A DNA stretch of 64,000 nucleotides, from the NCBI GenBank assembly GCA_963978905.1, contig OZ022258.1, positions 29,702,716 through 29,766,715 of the forward strand, read 5' to 3'. The notes under the pieces are model-generated. The model searched no databases. It was not told where the DNA came from and worked only from the letters and a program-made list of their open reading frames with translations. Within the stretch, counting starts at the first letter, position 1. Every line of letters begins with the position of its first letter. Source of the stretch: Trichostrongylus colubriformis. Lineage: Eukaryota; Nematoda; Chromadorea; Rhabditida; Trichostrongylidae. This document shows, one piece after another, positions 54,201 through 64,000 of this stretch. Both the position numbers and the translations under genes were made by a program.

Positions 54201-57200
54201 TAGAAGCTCACCATAAACTGATGGGCCTTCCATGCTAGATACAGCGTACGGGGTGAATGTGGAGGTTTCGTCGTGATGACTCAAGATATTAATAGAGCAA
54301 TTACTGTTCGCAGATCGGAGGATAATACAACCTACTGTGCTTCACACTGTGTTGCGAGTGAGGACATAGCTACTCACCCCATAATGTCTTTTTGTGGTGG
54401 ACCATCCGACAAAATCAGTTGGATACTGGTCAAAGTCTTTTCCTTGCTCCTGCGCTACATTAGATCACATCTGACAAATAGCGGAGACTTCATAGCTTCT
54501 TTTAGCAATGCTAGCGCCCGCAAGTCAAGCTATGCCAGTTTGATGCTGTATCTCTGTATACCAGTGCCAACAAACGCAATGCGAGGCCATGTTAGCCCTC
54601 TGGAAACATTACAAAAGAGAGATCTACACTTTTGCTCTTGAAGAGAACGACCTCAGTGCCTGTTCAAAGCAACTCTGGAATGCAACATATTCCAATTCAG
54701 TGGCAGGTGGCAGAGACTATGAACAATGTCGCGGCCTGACCATGGGTTTGAGAATAGCCCCACTACTGGCTACTATCTTGACCGCATAAAATGTAGGTCG
54801 ATGACAACTGGATTCATGTTTTACAAAAGGTATATAGACGACGTTTTCAAAGAACGGCATCAAATGTGAACAACGTGCTGAAGAACTCAATGCTCTCAAT
54901 ACGATTCAAATTCCGTCCTCCGGCGATTTTGAAACACATAGTCACATACTCAAAGCTCTGCAGGATAGATGTGGAAGGGAGGGCTGTAGGTACTGTGGCA
55001 CTCATAAAATATGTAGTTACTGCGGCAGTCATAAGATATAGCATCTCCGGGCAATGGTATATCTAACAGGTTGCTAGAGATGTGGGCAAAAACATGAGGG
55101 AGGAACTAAGAGACCACTCTACAAGCGCAATGACGAGCACCGCAGAGGGTTACTGCATGATCTTTCTCGTATTAAGTGTAAAGCCACCTACAAGATGGAG
55201 CCCATTTCGTGCAAATCATCATGTGTTGGGCGCAATACTGTGAGTCCGTTCAACTCACCTTTCTCAATCGCCCGTCCAATTAAAGAGCTATCGATGTTTC
55301 CGCCCGATAGTATGCAAACTATTCGTCGACCAAGCAATCCTTCAATATTACCAGCCAGTAATGCTGCCGGACCTATAGCCCCAGCTCCTTCAAGAACAAT
55401 CTGAAAGAGAACGTGAAAGATGCACAGGCCGAGAAATTGTGAATAGAATCCAGTTTAATATCCGCCACAACGCGATGCACCTTCTCTTCCTCGAGCATTT
55501 TGAGTATTCCGGTAGCTAAGCTGCCTTCTCTAATAGCGACTACTCCGTCAATCATGTCTGCAAGATAATTATAATTTGGTCCAGCATCATCAAATAGTGA
55601 ACCATCATCGAAGATGAATAAGTTAGAAGATCCCAGCTCCAAGCACCATGACATCCCTTCTGAATTACGACTAAGACTGCGTTCATACTTTGCGGTTCCG
55701 GCGACAAGGCATGGCTGCGTGTCTCTGCGTCTCCACCTGTGATATCCCGTCTCGTTGCCTGCGTCGTCTCTGCACCTCCCCTGTGCCACTCTGCCTCGCT
55801 GCCTGTGAACGTAATAATACCCTTCCAGCGCAAAGTATAAAGGCGGCCTAAGCTCTTGCTGCTGCGGACAACACTGCAGTAATCCGAGGTACTTCATTCC
55901 CATGCCTCGAACTGGCCTCCGGTGGGGATTTTTGGAAAATAAAAACGCGGAGAGCTTAAAAAAACGAAATAAGTAAAGGCACCGCCCATTCGTAAAGACA
56001 GTGTTAAGGGTAATGTGGGTGATAAGGAATCCCAAAAGGAATCATTTAGTGAAAACTACGGATCGAAAGGTCTATGCATGACGAATTCCCCCGCGGAAGG
56101 CGCCCGTTGAGCTGTGGCGGAGGCGGCCACGTCAGGGCAAGCCGCCTTTCTTCAGGGCAGCCCGCCTCCTGGCGACAAGCTCCCCATGATTGGCTGGGGT
56201 GGGAGTGGCCAAGGCGATGCGGCCGGCTGGAGCAATCGGGGCGCGCTTTCGTAAACAGAGCGTCGCAGACCCCTTTTCAACCAGATGATTACCTTTTTCT
56301 GTCTTTTTGATTTTTGCTGCTTATCCGTAAAGTTCGCGAGTTTTTCTTTTCTATTCTTCTTTCATTTCCATTAATACTCACTTGTTTCCTTCGCTCGCTT
56401 GCAGCCAACGATGGGATGCCTTTCAAGTTCTTTGTATTGTTTCCACGCCTGTTTTTGCGCATCGATTACCTGGATACATGCCAGTGGCAGAGCCGTCCGG
56501 GCCACCAGCCTGTTGACGGAATGGGCGTCCACGTCGAGAATCACTGGTGGGAAAGTGGTTCTACTTTGGGGTTTCTGGTCATTTGGTTCCGTTTTTTTTT
56601 TCACCATCGTATTAGTGATCATCTCCCCCGTCATATTCGCCACTGTTTCAGTATTTCGTTCGAATTTTTCCTAATACTGCCTTTAACTAGCAAGTAGAGA
56701 GACCTTGACAAGGCAAACGAGCGTGGCGGAATCACGGATTTGTTGAGTTGAGAAAATGCATCACACTGCATGGCAAAAGCAACGGACATCAAAAACAGGA
56801 AGTATACTCTGGTGTCTACTATTTTTGATGCCCGTTCTCGATCCAGCACAGTGCAGCTGTACTTTATGGCTCCTTATTATAGGCCGGAACTCATTGCGGC
56901 TGCGCGTCGTAGGTCTTACTGCTGTCCAATTCGACTTTCCTTGGAGCGTCCTGGATGACAGTTGATCAAAGAGAAATCGTGCGGAGTCTTCCATCAGATT
57001 CATGCTGCATTTATGCAGCTTTCAAGTCTCGGTCCACAATGCCCTCTGTGGCTATACCATGTGATGAAAGTACTCAACTCATTCGATGCTTCCACCACGG
57101 CGATCCGCGGTTAATGTGTACCTTCGTCGAGCTCAGGAACTCGGTCTTCTTGGCCCTGAGTCGGAGGCCACTCTATATCAGTATTGCCTGCCTACCATTT

Positions 57201-60200
57201 CTGCACTCTCGCCTCAACTTCCTCCCCGCTATCCGCTACCTGGACAATGTCACCAGTAGACAGGATGGTACACAACTTTTCCTGCATGAGCTACTTCACA
57301 ATACCATTCAGTGTAAGCGAGAAGAGGAAGGAACTCACAAATGAACCTTACTGCACACCTACCGAGATGTTAACTACAGCTGCTAGTCAAAATGGAGTGG
57401 TTGCAGGTACCGTCGCAGATGTCTTTCATGAGAGAATCGGTCACTCCTATACTTTTCCATCTTGTAGTGTTCTCCAAATTACAGTATGTGGTAGGCGATA
57501 GCATACTCTCGAAAAGAAAAAATCTAGGTAGTAAGGTCAGCGATACTTCTCCATCATCATTCTAACGAAGAATAAGGCATTCGAGGTGGATCATCATTCT
57601 GGCACGAACCCCAAGTGATCGCTAGTCACTTCCTGAAAAGGAATGGCTACGATGACTGCGAACGCTCCATAACGGACCTTTTACTATTCTCAGCGTTGAG
57701 GGCAGCATATTTAGATTCGCTAATTGGGGAATAGAATGAGTACCGGAAGACAACTGTCTCGCATCAAATGAGATTCGCTATAAAAAAAAGTTGACAGCAT
57801 TAAACAAGGTTGGTCGCAGAGAAAGTTAACAAAACCATCTAAGAGATGGTCTTGTTCCAAGTCCGAATGGGTCTACTCATTACTCCGTGCAGCTATGTGG
57901 TACCTGCACAAGTCGTCAGGTGCAGTAACTGGAGATTGAGCAAAATACGAGCACCTCACCTTTGAGTGAGTAAAATGCGTTGCATCCAACCCTCTTCATA
58001 GCCAAGCCGTCTGCAAATGATGGAAGAGGTTGAACGACAGTAGGCCGACCTTCTGTTAATGCTGTCTGAAAAAGAATGGTCGATCCCTGTGGAAAAGTGG
58101 ATTCGTCGATAAACAAATGATATAAAGATCCAAACATTTGAGGAGTTGCTCGAAATTCAGAATTCAGGGGACATGTTGATCGGGGAATCATGCGATTAGG
58201 CGATCAGCTGATCAGACCCACTTCTGATACTGCAGGTAGTGAAGTGAAAGCCAGCCGCGGTTCCATGGAAAAGTTTATTGAAAAACCTCTTAACGACTGC
58301 GACCGCAGCTTTACCCAAGGCGTACCCGCTCCTACCATTTTTCTTAAAGAAGACTCTGGAGCCGTCCAAAATTTTTTTGGTGGCATGGTGGCTATATCTT
58401 CTTGAAAGCAGATGACTCAATTTGAATCCGTTACCTTTAAGACCAGCTTGATACTCCAGCATTACGATAAACTATTCGGATGATACTTCCTCACATAGCT
58501 CTTTCTACTAGGCAGCGCCGAGTATGGATGAAATTGCTTAAAGTCTCACTCGGAGTGTTGGACATGTTTCGGATTCCAAACCAATCACTTTGATTCTCGA
58601 TGAAATATTTTTAGTGGCTATTGTTATGCCGGTAAGAAGTCCTCCGCCACCAACTGGTACAAGAACGGCATCTATATTTTGCACCTGAGATCATCTAAAT
58701 GATCGATCCTTCTAGGCTAAAAAATTGAACTAATGAAAATTCTGAAGATTGTTCAGTACGATTTTGTACCTCAGAACCTTCTTCTTTTTGACTCACTTCT
58801 TGAAGTATTTCCAGAGCTATGGTACCCGCTCCTGCCATCACATCAAGATGATCGTGTCCATTGATGAATTTTCCGTTTTTTTCGCATGCAAGTTTGAAGG
58901 CAGTTTTCATGGACTCCTCGTGTGTTTTACCCTGAAAACAACATTGCAATTCTCGTTACCCCTCAGTAGTTGAATTATTTCGCCTCGCTAATTGACTATG
59001 AAAATGATGCGATAACCATACATTCAGAAGAAATCAAGAATCGGGAACGCATTCTTCGCATTCGAAAAGGTTATGGATTTTCAATTGTTCTCTCACTTCT
59101 CAATATCTCATTCAAGTAGGTCCAAAGTAGAACTCATGACGTATGTACACTTTTCCACAAGAACGAATTCACTGCTAAACGTGCGCTCTGACGATGACCG
59201 TAAAGTTCACTGCCGGTCACTGCATTTCCAAGAAAATGCGAAGAGCATTGATAACAGGGTCTGCATAACCGTGTGAGGAGGAGGGAGATTGTTCTTTCCT
59301 AGCCTGTGCTATGACCACATTTGGTCAATCCACAAGCGCCCCAATGCTTATCGCCTCCAGGACTATCTACCATGCGGTTATTCGATGCGCTTTCAACTTG
59401 AAAGATGGACTAAAATGTGTTATCGCGTAATGCACCTTGGACACCTACCTTGACTACAACATTCGCTCCATACTGTGCGCATGTGGTGATCGTTGTTAAT
59501 GAGGCGTAACGTGGCAAAACAACTGTTACTGGGATACCGAGATCTCTGCCATGATACGAAATGGCCCGTGCAAAGTTTCCTGTGGAGCCAACGAAAACCT
59601 AAATACAATAAGTAATAGCACCGCCTTCCTCAAGGAAGTAGTTCACTTTCTAATAGTGGAATGGAATTACCCCATTCATGCGCTCTTCCTCTGATAGACA
59701 CATCAACACATTTCGCGCACCACGATCTTTGAAGCTGCCAGTGACCTTCAAGCATGAAATCAACATCAGCCAAACTGCATGCCTTCGCAGAATAAGTATC
59801 CTTCGTTCGGCTATGGCAGAGTACGAATCACACGGTAAAATAATGTAACATTGAAATGTTCGATATCGACTAATCAATAAGCGAGGGGCCCCTACCGCAA
59901 AATCACTGCCCGGGGTCGAAGCATTTTATCGGTACTGCCTCTCGTTACATTTAAAGGCAGCATTAGGGGTAAGTCGGACGAAAAGTAACAGAAGTAGTGA
60001 ATTCGAAAGTCGAGATGCCTAGTAACAGAACAGTGAAGAAACAACGGATGGAATTGACCAAAAGCCGAGAAGTAGGACCCCCTTTCCACTGTTGATTCGC
60101 GACGCGGACTACCTGTCCGTCAAGAGGCGGGTAGTCAGATATAGTCTTCCATTGGCATGTTGCCAAGTAAACACAACGGAATGTTTGGAAATACGACAGC

Positions 60201-61877
60201 ATCTATTTTTTGGAGTGAGCTTCAAGCTAAAACTGCGAAAGCGCGTCGCAAAACCTTCGATCCTGCCGCATCTCCTTGGCCGCTCTCACCCCAGTCCATC
60301 GGGAATTACGTCATCCCGAGGCGGGATCGACTTATCAATTGGCGGGACAGATGGGCGGTTGCGGCCGGCGTTTTGCGGTGTTTCTACAGCTCGCAGGAGC
60401 GCTGCTTCACAGGGATTTCGCCACAGGTAGCCTTCTTAGGCACAGGACTACCATGTGAGTGAATTCTTGTAGGGATTTCTCCATTACCAGATTACCCCTA
60501 ATGCTGTCTTAAATACTGAGTCAGGAACGAATTTTATCCACCCATTGTTCATCTAATAATTGGGCTATAGTGTCCGTATCATAACAGGGAGCGGTGTGTC
60601 TTCTGTCATACGTACGTGTTTATAAAGTAATGGTAATGCACACGATCGATACGCTTATCGATGTCGATGGAGCCCATAATCCATACTTCTACACCGTGAT
60701 ACGTGCAGAGCTGTACGCCATCCTATCTGCTATTTGCTGCTGCTCAGGCAGTTTAGCCTTCGTAACTTTGTTGCAACTGGGCAACTGAACCTGGCGAAGA
60801 CGTTGTTCATGAGGAACGGATTGGTACCTGATGCCCCATTCACGCTCAACGGACTGAACGTCACTGAATGCTTCAGCCGTGTGTACCTAGGTCGCGAAGT
60901 CAGTATGATGTACGACATAGCATCAGAGCTGAGCAGGAGGAAAAGAGCGGTCCTGGGAGCCTTTAAGACCATTGAGGGAGTAGTGAAGAGGACGAAGAAC
61001 GTCCGGCTCCGCGCCCATTTCTTCGATTCCGCTGTCCTTCCTGCCTAACATGCGCTTCAGAGACTTGGCCCCGTCGTAAGCAGGAGGAGCATGCGGTCAT
61101 CCGAAGCGCCATCGAGAAGACGATGCCCGGAGTATCCCGATACACGCATGTGCACAGGGGAATCTGAGGTTGCGGAATCCGTCGACGATCGAAGATCAAG
61201 GACGCCGCCGTATTTGCCGAGGAATCGAAGATTAGATGTGCCGGACGCATCATGCAATATCGCGATGACCGTTTGACCAGAGCTGTTACCGACTGGATCC
61301 CTCGCGACGTCAAAAGAACACCTGTATGACTGCCGACTCGATGGCCAGACTTCTTCACGAAGCCTCTGCGCAAAGGAAACGAATGCTGAGTGTCCCTGGA
61401 GCCACAATGGTTCATTGGACTACTTTAGCTCGCGATAGGGACGAATGGAGACGTTGCTGGCACCCGCTGAAGATTCTCGATGAGCAACGAGACTACAGGG
61501 GACACAGATGATGTCGTTCCGAACGTGTCTGCCCACATTATGCAGTCAACTGATGCGGAGTTGCTTACCTGGGAGTTTTCCATTTTGAGGAAGACGTCGC
61601 ATCCAACAGCATTCGAGAGGAACCTCGAATGCAGGCATTCGGTGCGGTGAACAGCATTCTGTAAGTTTCATGATGGAAAACTGTTCAACTTCTATTGAGT
61701 TTCAAGTCTTCTCAAAGGCTTGTGTAATATCAGCTATCAAGCATGTACTAAGTGTGAAGGCATAGTGGATTTTAGGTTCATGCATGAGCACACCTTGATA
61801 TTTTGCTGAGCTGCACTGATTCGAGAGTAGTCGAGCTTTTTCGGGTTGAATGGATTGCAGCATGGATCAATGCCTTT
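51217..61877 (-). CDS. L-threonine/serine ammonia-lyase with ACT domain, 11 exons, ends incomplete
   Basis: Fold-type II PLP enzyme that deaminates threonine to 2-oxobutyrate (or serine to pyruvate). Exons: 61877-61794, 61658-61569, 59745-59671, 59598-59449, 58931-58797, 58684-58550, 58065-57960, 55557-55481, 55400-55259, 53760-53639, 51323-51217. Every junction is AG/GT and phase-consistent; about 408 codons. Motifs in order: HRTECLHSRFLS and DVFLKMENSQ; SFKDRGA with the PLP-binding lysine; GSTGNFARAI (family SxGNHA, so Phe replaces His); AGAGTIALEI; the glycine loop VPVGGGGLLTG that holds PLP phosphate; SFADGLAMKRVG; KIVLEGAGAIGPAALLAGN; CILSGGNID. The ACT regulatory domain spans two exons: IPDMVGGYAELFRTFGDVGS and LTLECKIVAEVRGLEHAVQ. 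The first exon (no ATG found in frame) and the last are missing. Introns of 1.5-2.4 kb carry transposons and a satellite. Confidence 0.93.
51880..51937 (-). repeat. Conserved cap next to the 268-bp array
   Basis: Read on the minus strand: TAATTTCGTGACAGACGGAG, GGACAGACGG, CTTAGCGCTTTATATATAGT and AGGGATAG. The same module, slightly changed, ends the arrays at about 6610-6690 and 63400-63470. It lies at the left edge of the tandem array, so it is the 3' end if the array is read on the minus strand. Confidence 0.75.
51938..53420. repeat. 268-bp tandem satellite, five units plus a partial
   Basis: The marker ACATGAAAAACGACC starts at 51938 (as ATATGAAAAACGACC), 52226, 52494, 52762, 53030 and 53298. 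Four intervals are exactly 268 bp; the first unit is ~288 bp because of a 20-bp insertion and is more diverged. Each unit carries several GGGCGG boxes and a near-palindrome, CTCCGCCCATAATGGGCGGG. All units are open in more than one frame, which is only a consequence of repetition. The array lies in the tenth intron of the ammonia-lyase gene. Confidence 0.95.
54040..54165 (-). repeat. tRNA-like SINE-type unit, second copy
   Basis: The minus strand carries GGGGGCTCAGAAAGTGAGTG, GATGGTTCGCTCCCC (B-box-like) and the tail ACTGAAGGCAAATTTTTGCA with TTTTTCTAG. Head and tail correspond to the copy at 5800-5897. It is decayed, not a functional tRNA. Confidence 0.4.
54240..55200 (+). pseudogene. Penelope-like retroelement fragment
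   Basis: Several plus-strand frames together give a Penelope-type reverse transcriptase: HPIMSFCGGPSDKISWILVK and LRYIRSHLTNSGDFIASFSN from the N-terminal RT region, then YEQCRGLTMGLRIAPLLATI (RT motif B, usually QxRGLAMGxxLAP). A cysteine-rich segment (CGREGCRYCGTHKICSYCG) and PLYKRNDEHRRGLLHDL follow, as expected near the GIY-YIG endonuclease. Frameshifts and stops are frequent and both ends are missing. It lies in the ninth intron of the ammonia-lyase gene, antisense to it. Confidence 0.75.
55851..55932 (+). repeat. Dispersed repeat fragment, AGCTCTTGCTGCT family, second copy
   Basis: It matches 24365-24450 in the same orientation through AGCTCTTGCTGCT, ATCCGAGGTAC, CTCGAACTGGCCTCCG and GGGGATTTTT. 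Upstream (55700-55830) is a stretch with repeated CTGCGTCTC/CTGCGTGTC motifs. Both are in the seventh intron of the ammonia-lyase gene. Confidence 0.5.
55987..56696 (+). mobile_element. TTTAAAGACA-family MITE, long copy (710 bp)
   Basis: The left end GTAAAGACAGTGTTAAGGGT and the right end CCTAATACTGCCTTTAAC are inverted versions of the family terminus. The first half shares GATTGGCTGGGGTGGGAGTG and neighbouring blocks with the copy at 516-1075. The second half carries extra sequence, probably an insertion. It lies in the seventh intron of the ammonia-lyase gene. Confidence 0.7.
56750..57760 (+). other. Unassigned open segments in intron 7
   Basis: Overlapping plus-strand frames are open for up to 129 codons between 56955 and 57501, and frames near 57590-57720 read HHSGTNPK and KRNGYDDCERSITDLLL. 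The look is that of a decayed retroelement antisense to the host gene, but no diagnostic RT or endonuclease motif could be fixed. Confidence 0.25.
59950..60513 (-). mobile_element. TTTAAAGACA-family MITE, copy B
   Basis: This is a full-length reverse-complement copy of 516-1075: left end TTTAAAGGCAGCATTAGGGG, right end TTACCCCTAATGCTGTCTTA. Interior blocks GCATGTTGCCAAGTAAACAC and TCTCACCCCAGTCCATCGGG match. It lies in the second intron of the ammonia-lyase gene. Confidence 0.85.
60765..61511 (+). pseudogene. RTE-type LINE reverse transcriptase, C-terminal remnant
   Basis: The plus strand encodes the tail of an RTE-family endonuclease/reverse transcriptase: LNLAKTLFMRNGLVPDAPFT, YLGREVSMMYDIASELSRRK, VKRTKNVRLRAHFFDSAVLP, then after a shift a damaged middle. 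It ends with VPGATMVHWTTLARDRDEWR and HPLKILDEQRDYRG before a stop at 61511. RTE elements copy themselves by target-primed reverse transcription; this one lacks its endonuclease and RT core and has frameshifts. Its end lies 57 bp from the exon border at 61569, antisense to the ammonia-lyase gene. Confidence 0.9.
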
Positions 61878-61944
61878 CTGAATAGAGGACAAGTATCATT
61901 TTTTCCGAGATTCGCGAACAATTGGTCTAATGCAATTCTCTACC

Positions 61945-62154
61945 TCATCGACATAGACATCTGATGCGAGACGGAGCGAGCACAATACTGAAATCATGTA
62001 TAGTGACCGTCATATGTATGACAATTTCGCTATCACACAGTACTCCGCGCATGACACGGTGGAACTGAATAATGGAGTTAGTGCTTCCAACTGATCGACT
62101 ATCGATGTAACCCATATCGCGCAGCTCTGAAGCGCGATGTGCACAGTACTGTTC
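61945..62154 (-). other. Possible exon upstream of the ammonia-lyase gene, unassigned
   Basis: After a CAGTTTCAG acceptor (minus strand, ~62156) a frame stays open for 69 codons with protein-like sequence (HRASELRDMGYIDSRSVGST, then NSIIQFHRVMRGVLCDSEIV) and stops just before a GTAGAG donor. A second frame over the same bases is open for ~50 codons. It could be an upstream exon, a remnant of another gene or a retroelement fragment. It does not join in frame to the exon at 61877. Confidence 0.25.
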
Positions 62155-62676
62155 TCTGAAACTGCTGACTTTAATCGCTAACCACTCCTCGAAAACTCAG
62201 AATGTTTAGCTGTCGAGACATTTTGTCAGTGTTGATGTAGGGTTAGGTAGTATATTCACTTTCTGGGCATTTAACTCTTAGGCCAAAATTCATCTTTAAT
62301 TGGGGTTCAACCATTGTTTGTGATATCTCTATAGACAGTCACCAGCATTTGGAGTTTTAGGAAGTTTAGCGCACATTACTTCACTATACCTGCTATCGAA
62401 AAAGGGATGAACCGCTACTTGTTATCATTTACGGTAGCCTACCGATTACTCCATTTCACATAGCACCTATAAGGGGCTCGTCAAGTCGAAAAACGAGACG
62501 GATTTGGTGCCTTTCGCATCAGGATTTCTTGACAGCTCTTATCAGTTGTTATCAGTTTAGGTCGCTAACAATCAACACTTCCGCACCATCCCACATAACA
62601 CTCATAAGAGTCCTCTTGAAATGGACTACGGATTAGGTGACTATTGTTTTCCGACACTTCTTAATATTGACAATTA

Positions 62677-62750
62677 AAGACAGCATTCTTAATAAAGACA
62701 GCATTAGGGATGATGTGGTTCTCGAGAAACCCCTAAAGCGATCTACTGGA
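62677..62750 (+). mobile_element. Two adjacent TTTAAAGACA-type ends
   Basis: AATTAAAGACAGCATTCTTA is followed at once by AATAAAGACAGCATTAGGGA and TGATGTGGTTCTCGAGAAAC, a family-like start. Two terminal motifs in direct tandem suggest one element landing at the end of another, or slippage. No right end was found. Confidence 0.5.
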
Positions 62751-62769
62751 TTTCAACCCATTCACTCAG

Positions 62770-63034
62770 TAAGACTGCGTTCATACCCAACTGAATGAGA
62801 ATTTTGGCGCATCGGCGCATCCGCGGTTTGGAATTTTTGGCGATGCCACATCTGGCGATGGGTCAGTTCATTTGCATTGTGGCAAATAGCCTAAATCGCG
62901 GATGCGCCAATCCGCCAGTTCTCTCAAATCGCGGTTGCGCAGATGCACTCAAATTTCTCGATCGATACGTATATTTAACTTGCCGAAAATCGATGAGCCG
63001 AAAATCCCATTCTGTTGCGTATGAACGCAGCCTA
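62770..63034. mobile_element. MITE, GACTGCGTTCATAC family
   Basis: The ends TAAGACTGCGTTCATACCC and GCGTATGAACGCAGCCTAAT are inverted. The interior contains a second inverted pair (GGCGCATCCGCGGTTTGG and AATCGCGGATGCGCC). The same terminus, AAGACTGCGTTCATAC, occurs alone at 55673 in intron 7 of the ammonia-lyase gene. Length ~265 bp, no coding. Confidence 0.75.
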
Positions 63035-63470
63035 ATGGCTCCCATCAGCCATCATTAGTCCTTACGAGTTTTGATCAGTTACCATTAAGGTACGAATATC
63101 GCCCTCACAATACCACTAAGTATGAGCACTAAATCATCAGCTGCGAATACGTAATGGTTTCGACGATTTTTAGAAACTCACACCTTTCTTCACCCTTTGT
63201 TAGCTGCTATAAAATCGAGCCACCAACCGTTGATGTCTCCTCACTATCCCACAGAGCACCAGTGAGTATCACGTCTTATCCTTCACCCAAAATGAGACTT
63301 TGGTGACATTTACTCTTCGTCCTTCTTTATCAGACGCTATCAGTTTGTATTGTCCACCTTTCCTTTCCCCGTGGCACATCCAGATCACTTGTAATATATA
63401 AGAATTTCGTGATAAATGGACAGAAGCACACACGGGCAGCCATACTTAGCGGATTATATGAAGTAGGATG

Positions 63471-64000
63471 GAAGCGACAAGGGCACTCTAATACTTATAC
63501 GGCATACTAGTTTCGTCAGAAAACTCACATTGCCTAGAGGTATCAAAACATTTCATTGTGCTTGCCCGACCGCACAAGATGAACATCTTGGGAAAATGTA
63601 AGTGTGAGCTGAAGCAAAGATTACTGATCTGTCTTTTTTTCAAACTACAACGCTCACTCAGAGAGTCATCCCAATATATAAAATTCGTTGAGTATGTTTG
63701 TGTGTGTTTGTGTGCGTCTGTCTGTTTGCATTCATATCATCATTCATTCGTATCTCACGTCACAGCAGAGCATGGATCTTGATCTTTGCAGGTGATGCGA
63801 GAGATGGGACGTGGGCACCAGCGGTGGGTGATTGGTACAGATAGCAGCTGATAGCGACTGTAAAAAAAAGTCCCGAGGTAAAAGTCTGCAGACCATGTCA
63901 CATTAGAAATATTGTTAAGTAAATTTCTAGAAGGGATCAATAACAGGAGACTGTTGTAAGGCAATTCAGTCGAGTTAGCACTCAGTACTGCACTTATCAC
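63471..64000. other. Interval without a supported gene
   Basis: A TG-rich stretch (TGTTTGTGTGTGTTTGTGTG at 63693) is the only structure. The missing first exon of the ammonia-lyase could lie here or beyond the window, but no candidate with an ATG and matching phase was found. Confidence 0.4.

Larger units (their letters stand above)
62490..63470 (+). repeat. Degenerate satellite related to the 145-bp array, with cap
   Basis: Blocks such as CTCTTATCAGTTGTTATCAG (62537), CCATCAGCCATCATTAG (63041), a TTAGCTGCTATAAAATCGAG stretch (63200) and TTATCAGACGCTATCAGT (63330) occur with C-rich stretches between them, as in the 145-bp units at 6085-6690 but heavily diverged. The array ends in AGAATTTCGTGATAAATGGA, CAGAAGC and, further on, TTAGCGGATTATATGAAGTA: the cap seen at the other arrays. 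A MITE (62770-63034) and two TTTAAAGACA-type ends interrupt it. Confidence 0.6.

Noticed and set aside
58196..58462. Additional ammonia-lyase exon
   Set aside because: Open in several frames, but the exons at 58550 and 58065 already join in phase and the family needs no residues there.

Overview
This window reads as nuclear DNA from a nematode, most likely a strongylid (clade V) parasite of the hookworm type. There are no prokaryote-style operons. Coding sequence is split into short exons (75-222 bp) with GT/AG borders, and about two thirds of the window is gene-poor, repeat-rich DNA. The repeats include an RTE-type LINE tail, a Penelope-like RT, mariner and Tc1-like DNA transposons with deletion derivatives, tRNA-derived SINE-like units and many foldback elements. 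The organism is inferred from this style, not proven.

Two genes can be assembled from phase-consistent exons, both on the minus strand. (1) Left part, 11802 down to 3137: a four-exon F-box gene of 224 codons from ATG to stop. Its 5.7-kb second intron holds a Tc1-like transposon, a 0.5-kb deletion derivative, 0.65-kb TIR elements and a 145-bp satellite; its first intron holds a SINE and a truncated foldback element. (2) Right part, 61877 down to 51217: an 11-exon PLP-dependent L-threonine/serine ammonia-lyase with a C-terminal ACT domain. About 408 codons were recovered; the first and last exons were not identified. Its introns hold an RTE fragment, a Penelope-like fragment, two MITEs of one family and a 268-bp tandem satellite.

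The middle 12-50 kb has no gene I can assemble. It carries scattered open segments with possible splice sites, MITEs, minisatellites and, between 43.8 and 50.0 kb, a cluster of a deleted mariner, a TTAA-flanked foldback element, a head-to-head mariner palindrome and three further hairpins. The far right end (62.5-63.4 kb) is degenerate satellite interrupted by a MITE.

The most unusual observation is that three tandem arrays (6.1-6.7, 51.9-53.4 and 62.5-63.4 kb), with at least two unrelated monomers, end in the same roughly 70-bp module. This suggests that they are parts of one mobile-element superfamily. No defence system, biosynthetic cluster or other clearly new multi-gene system was found.
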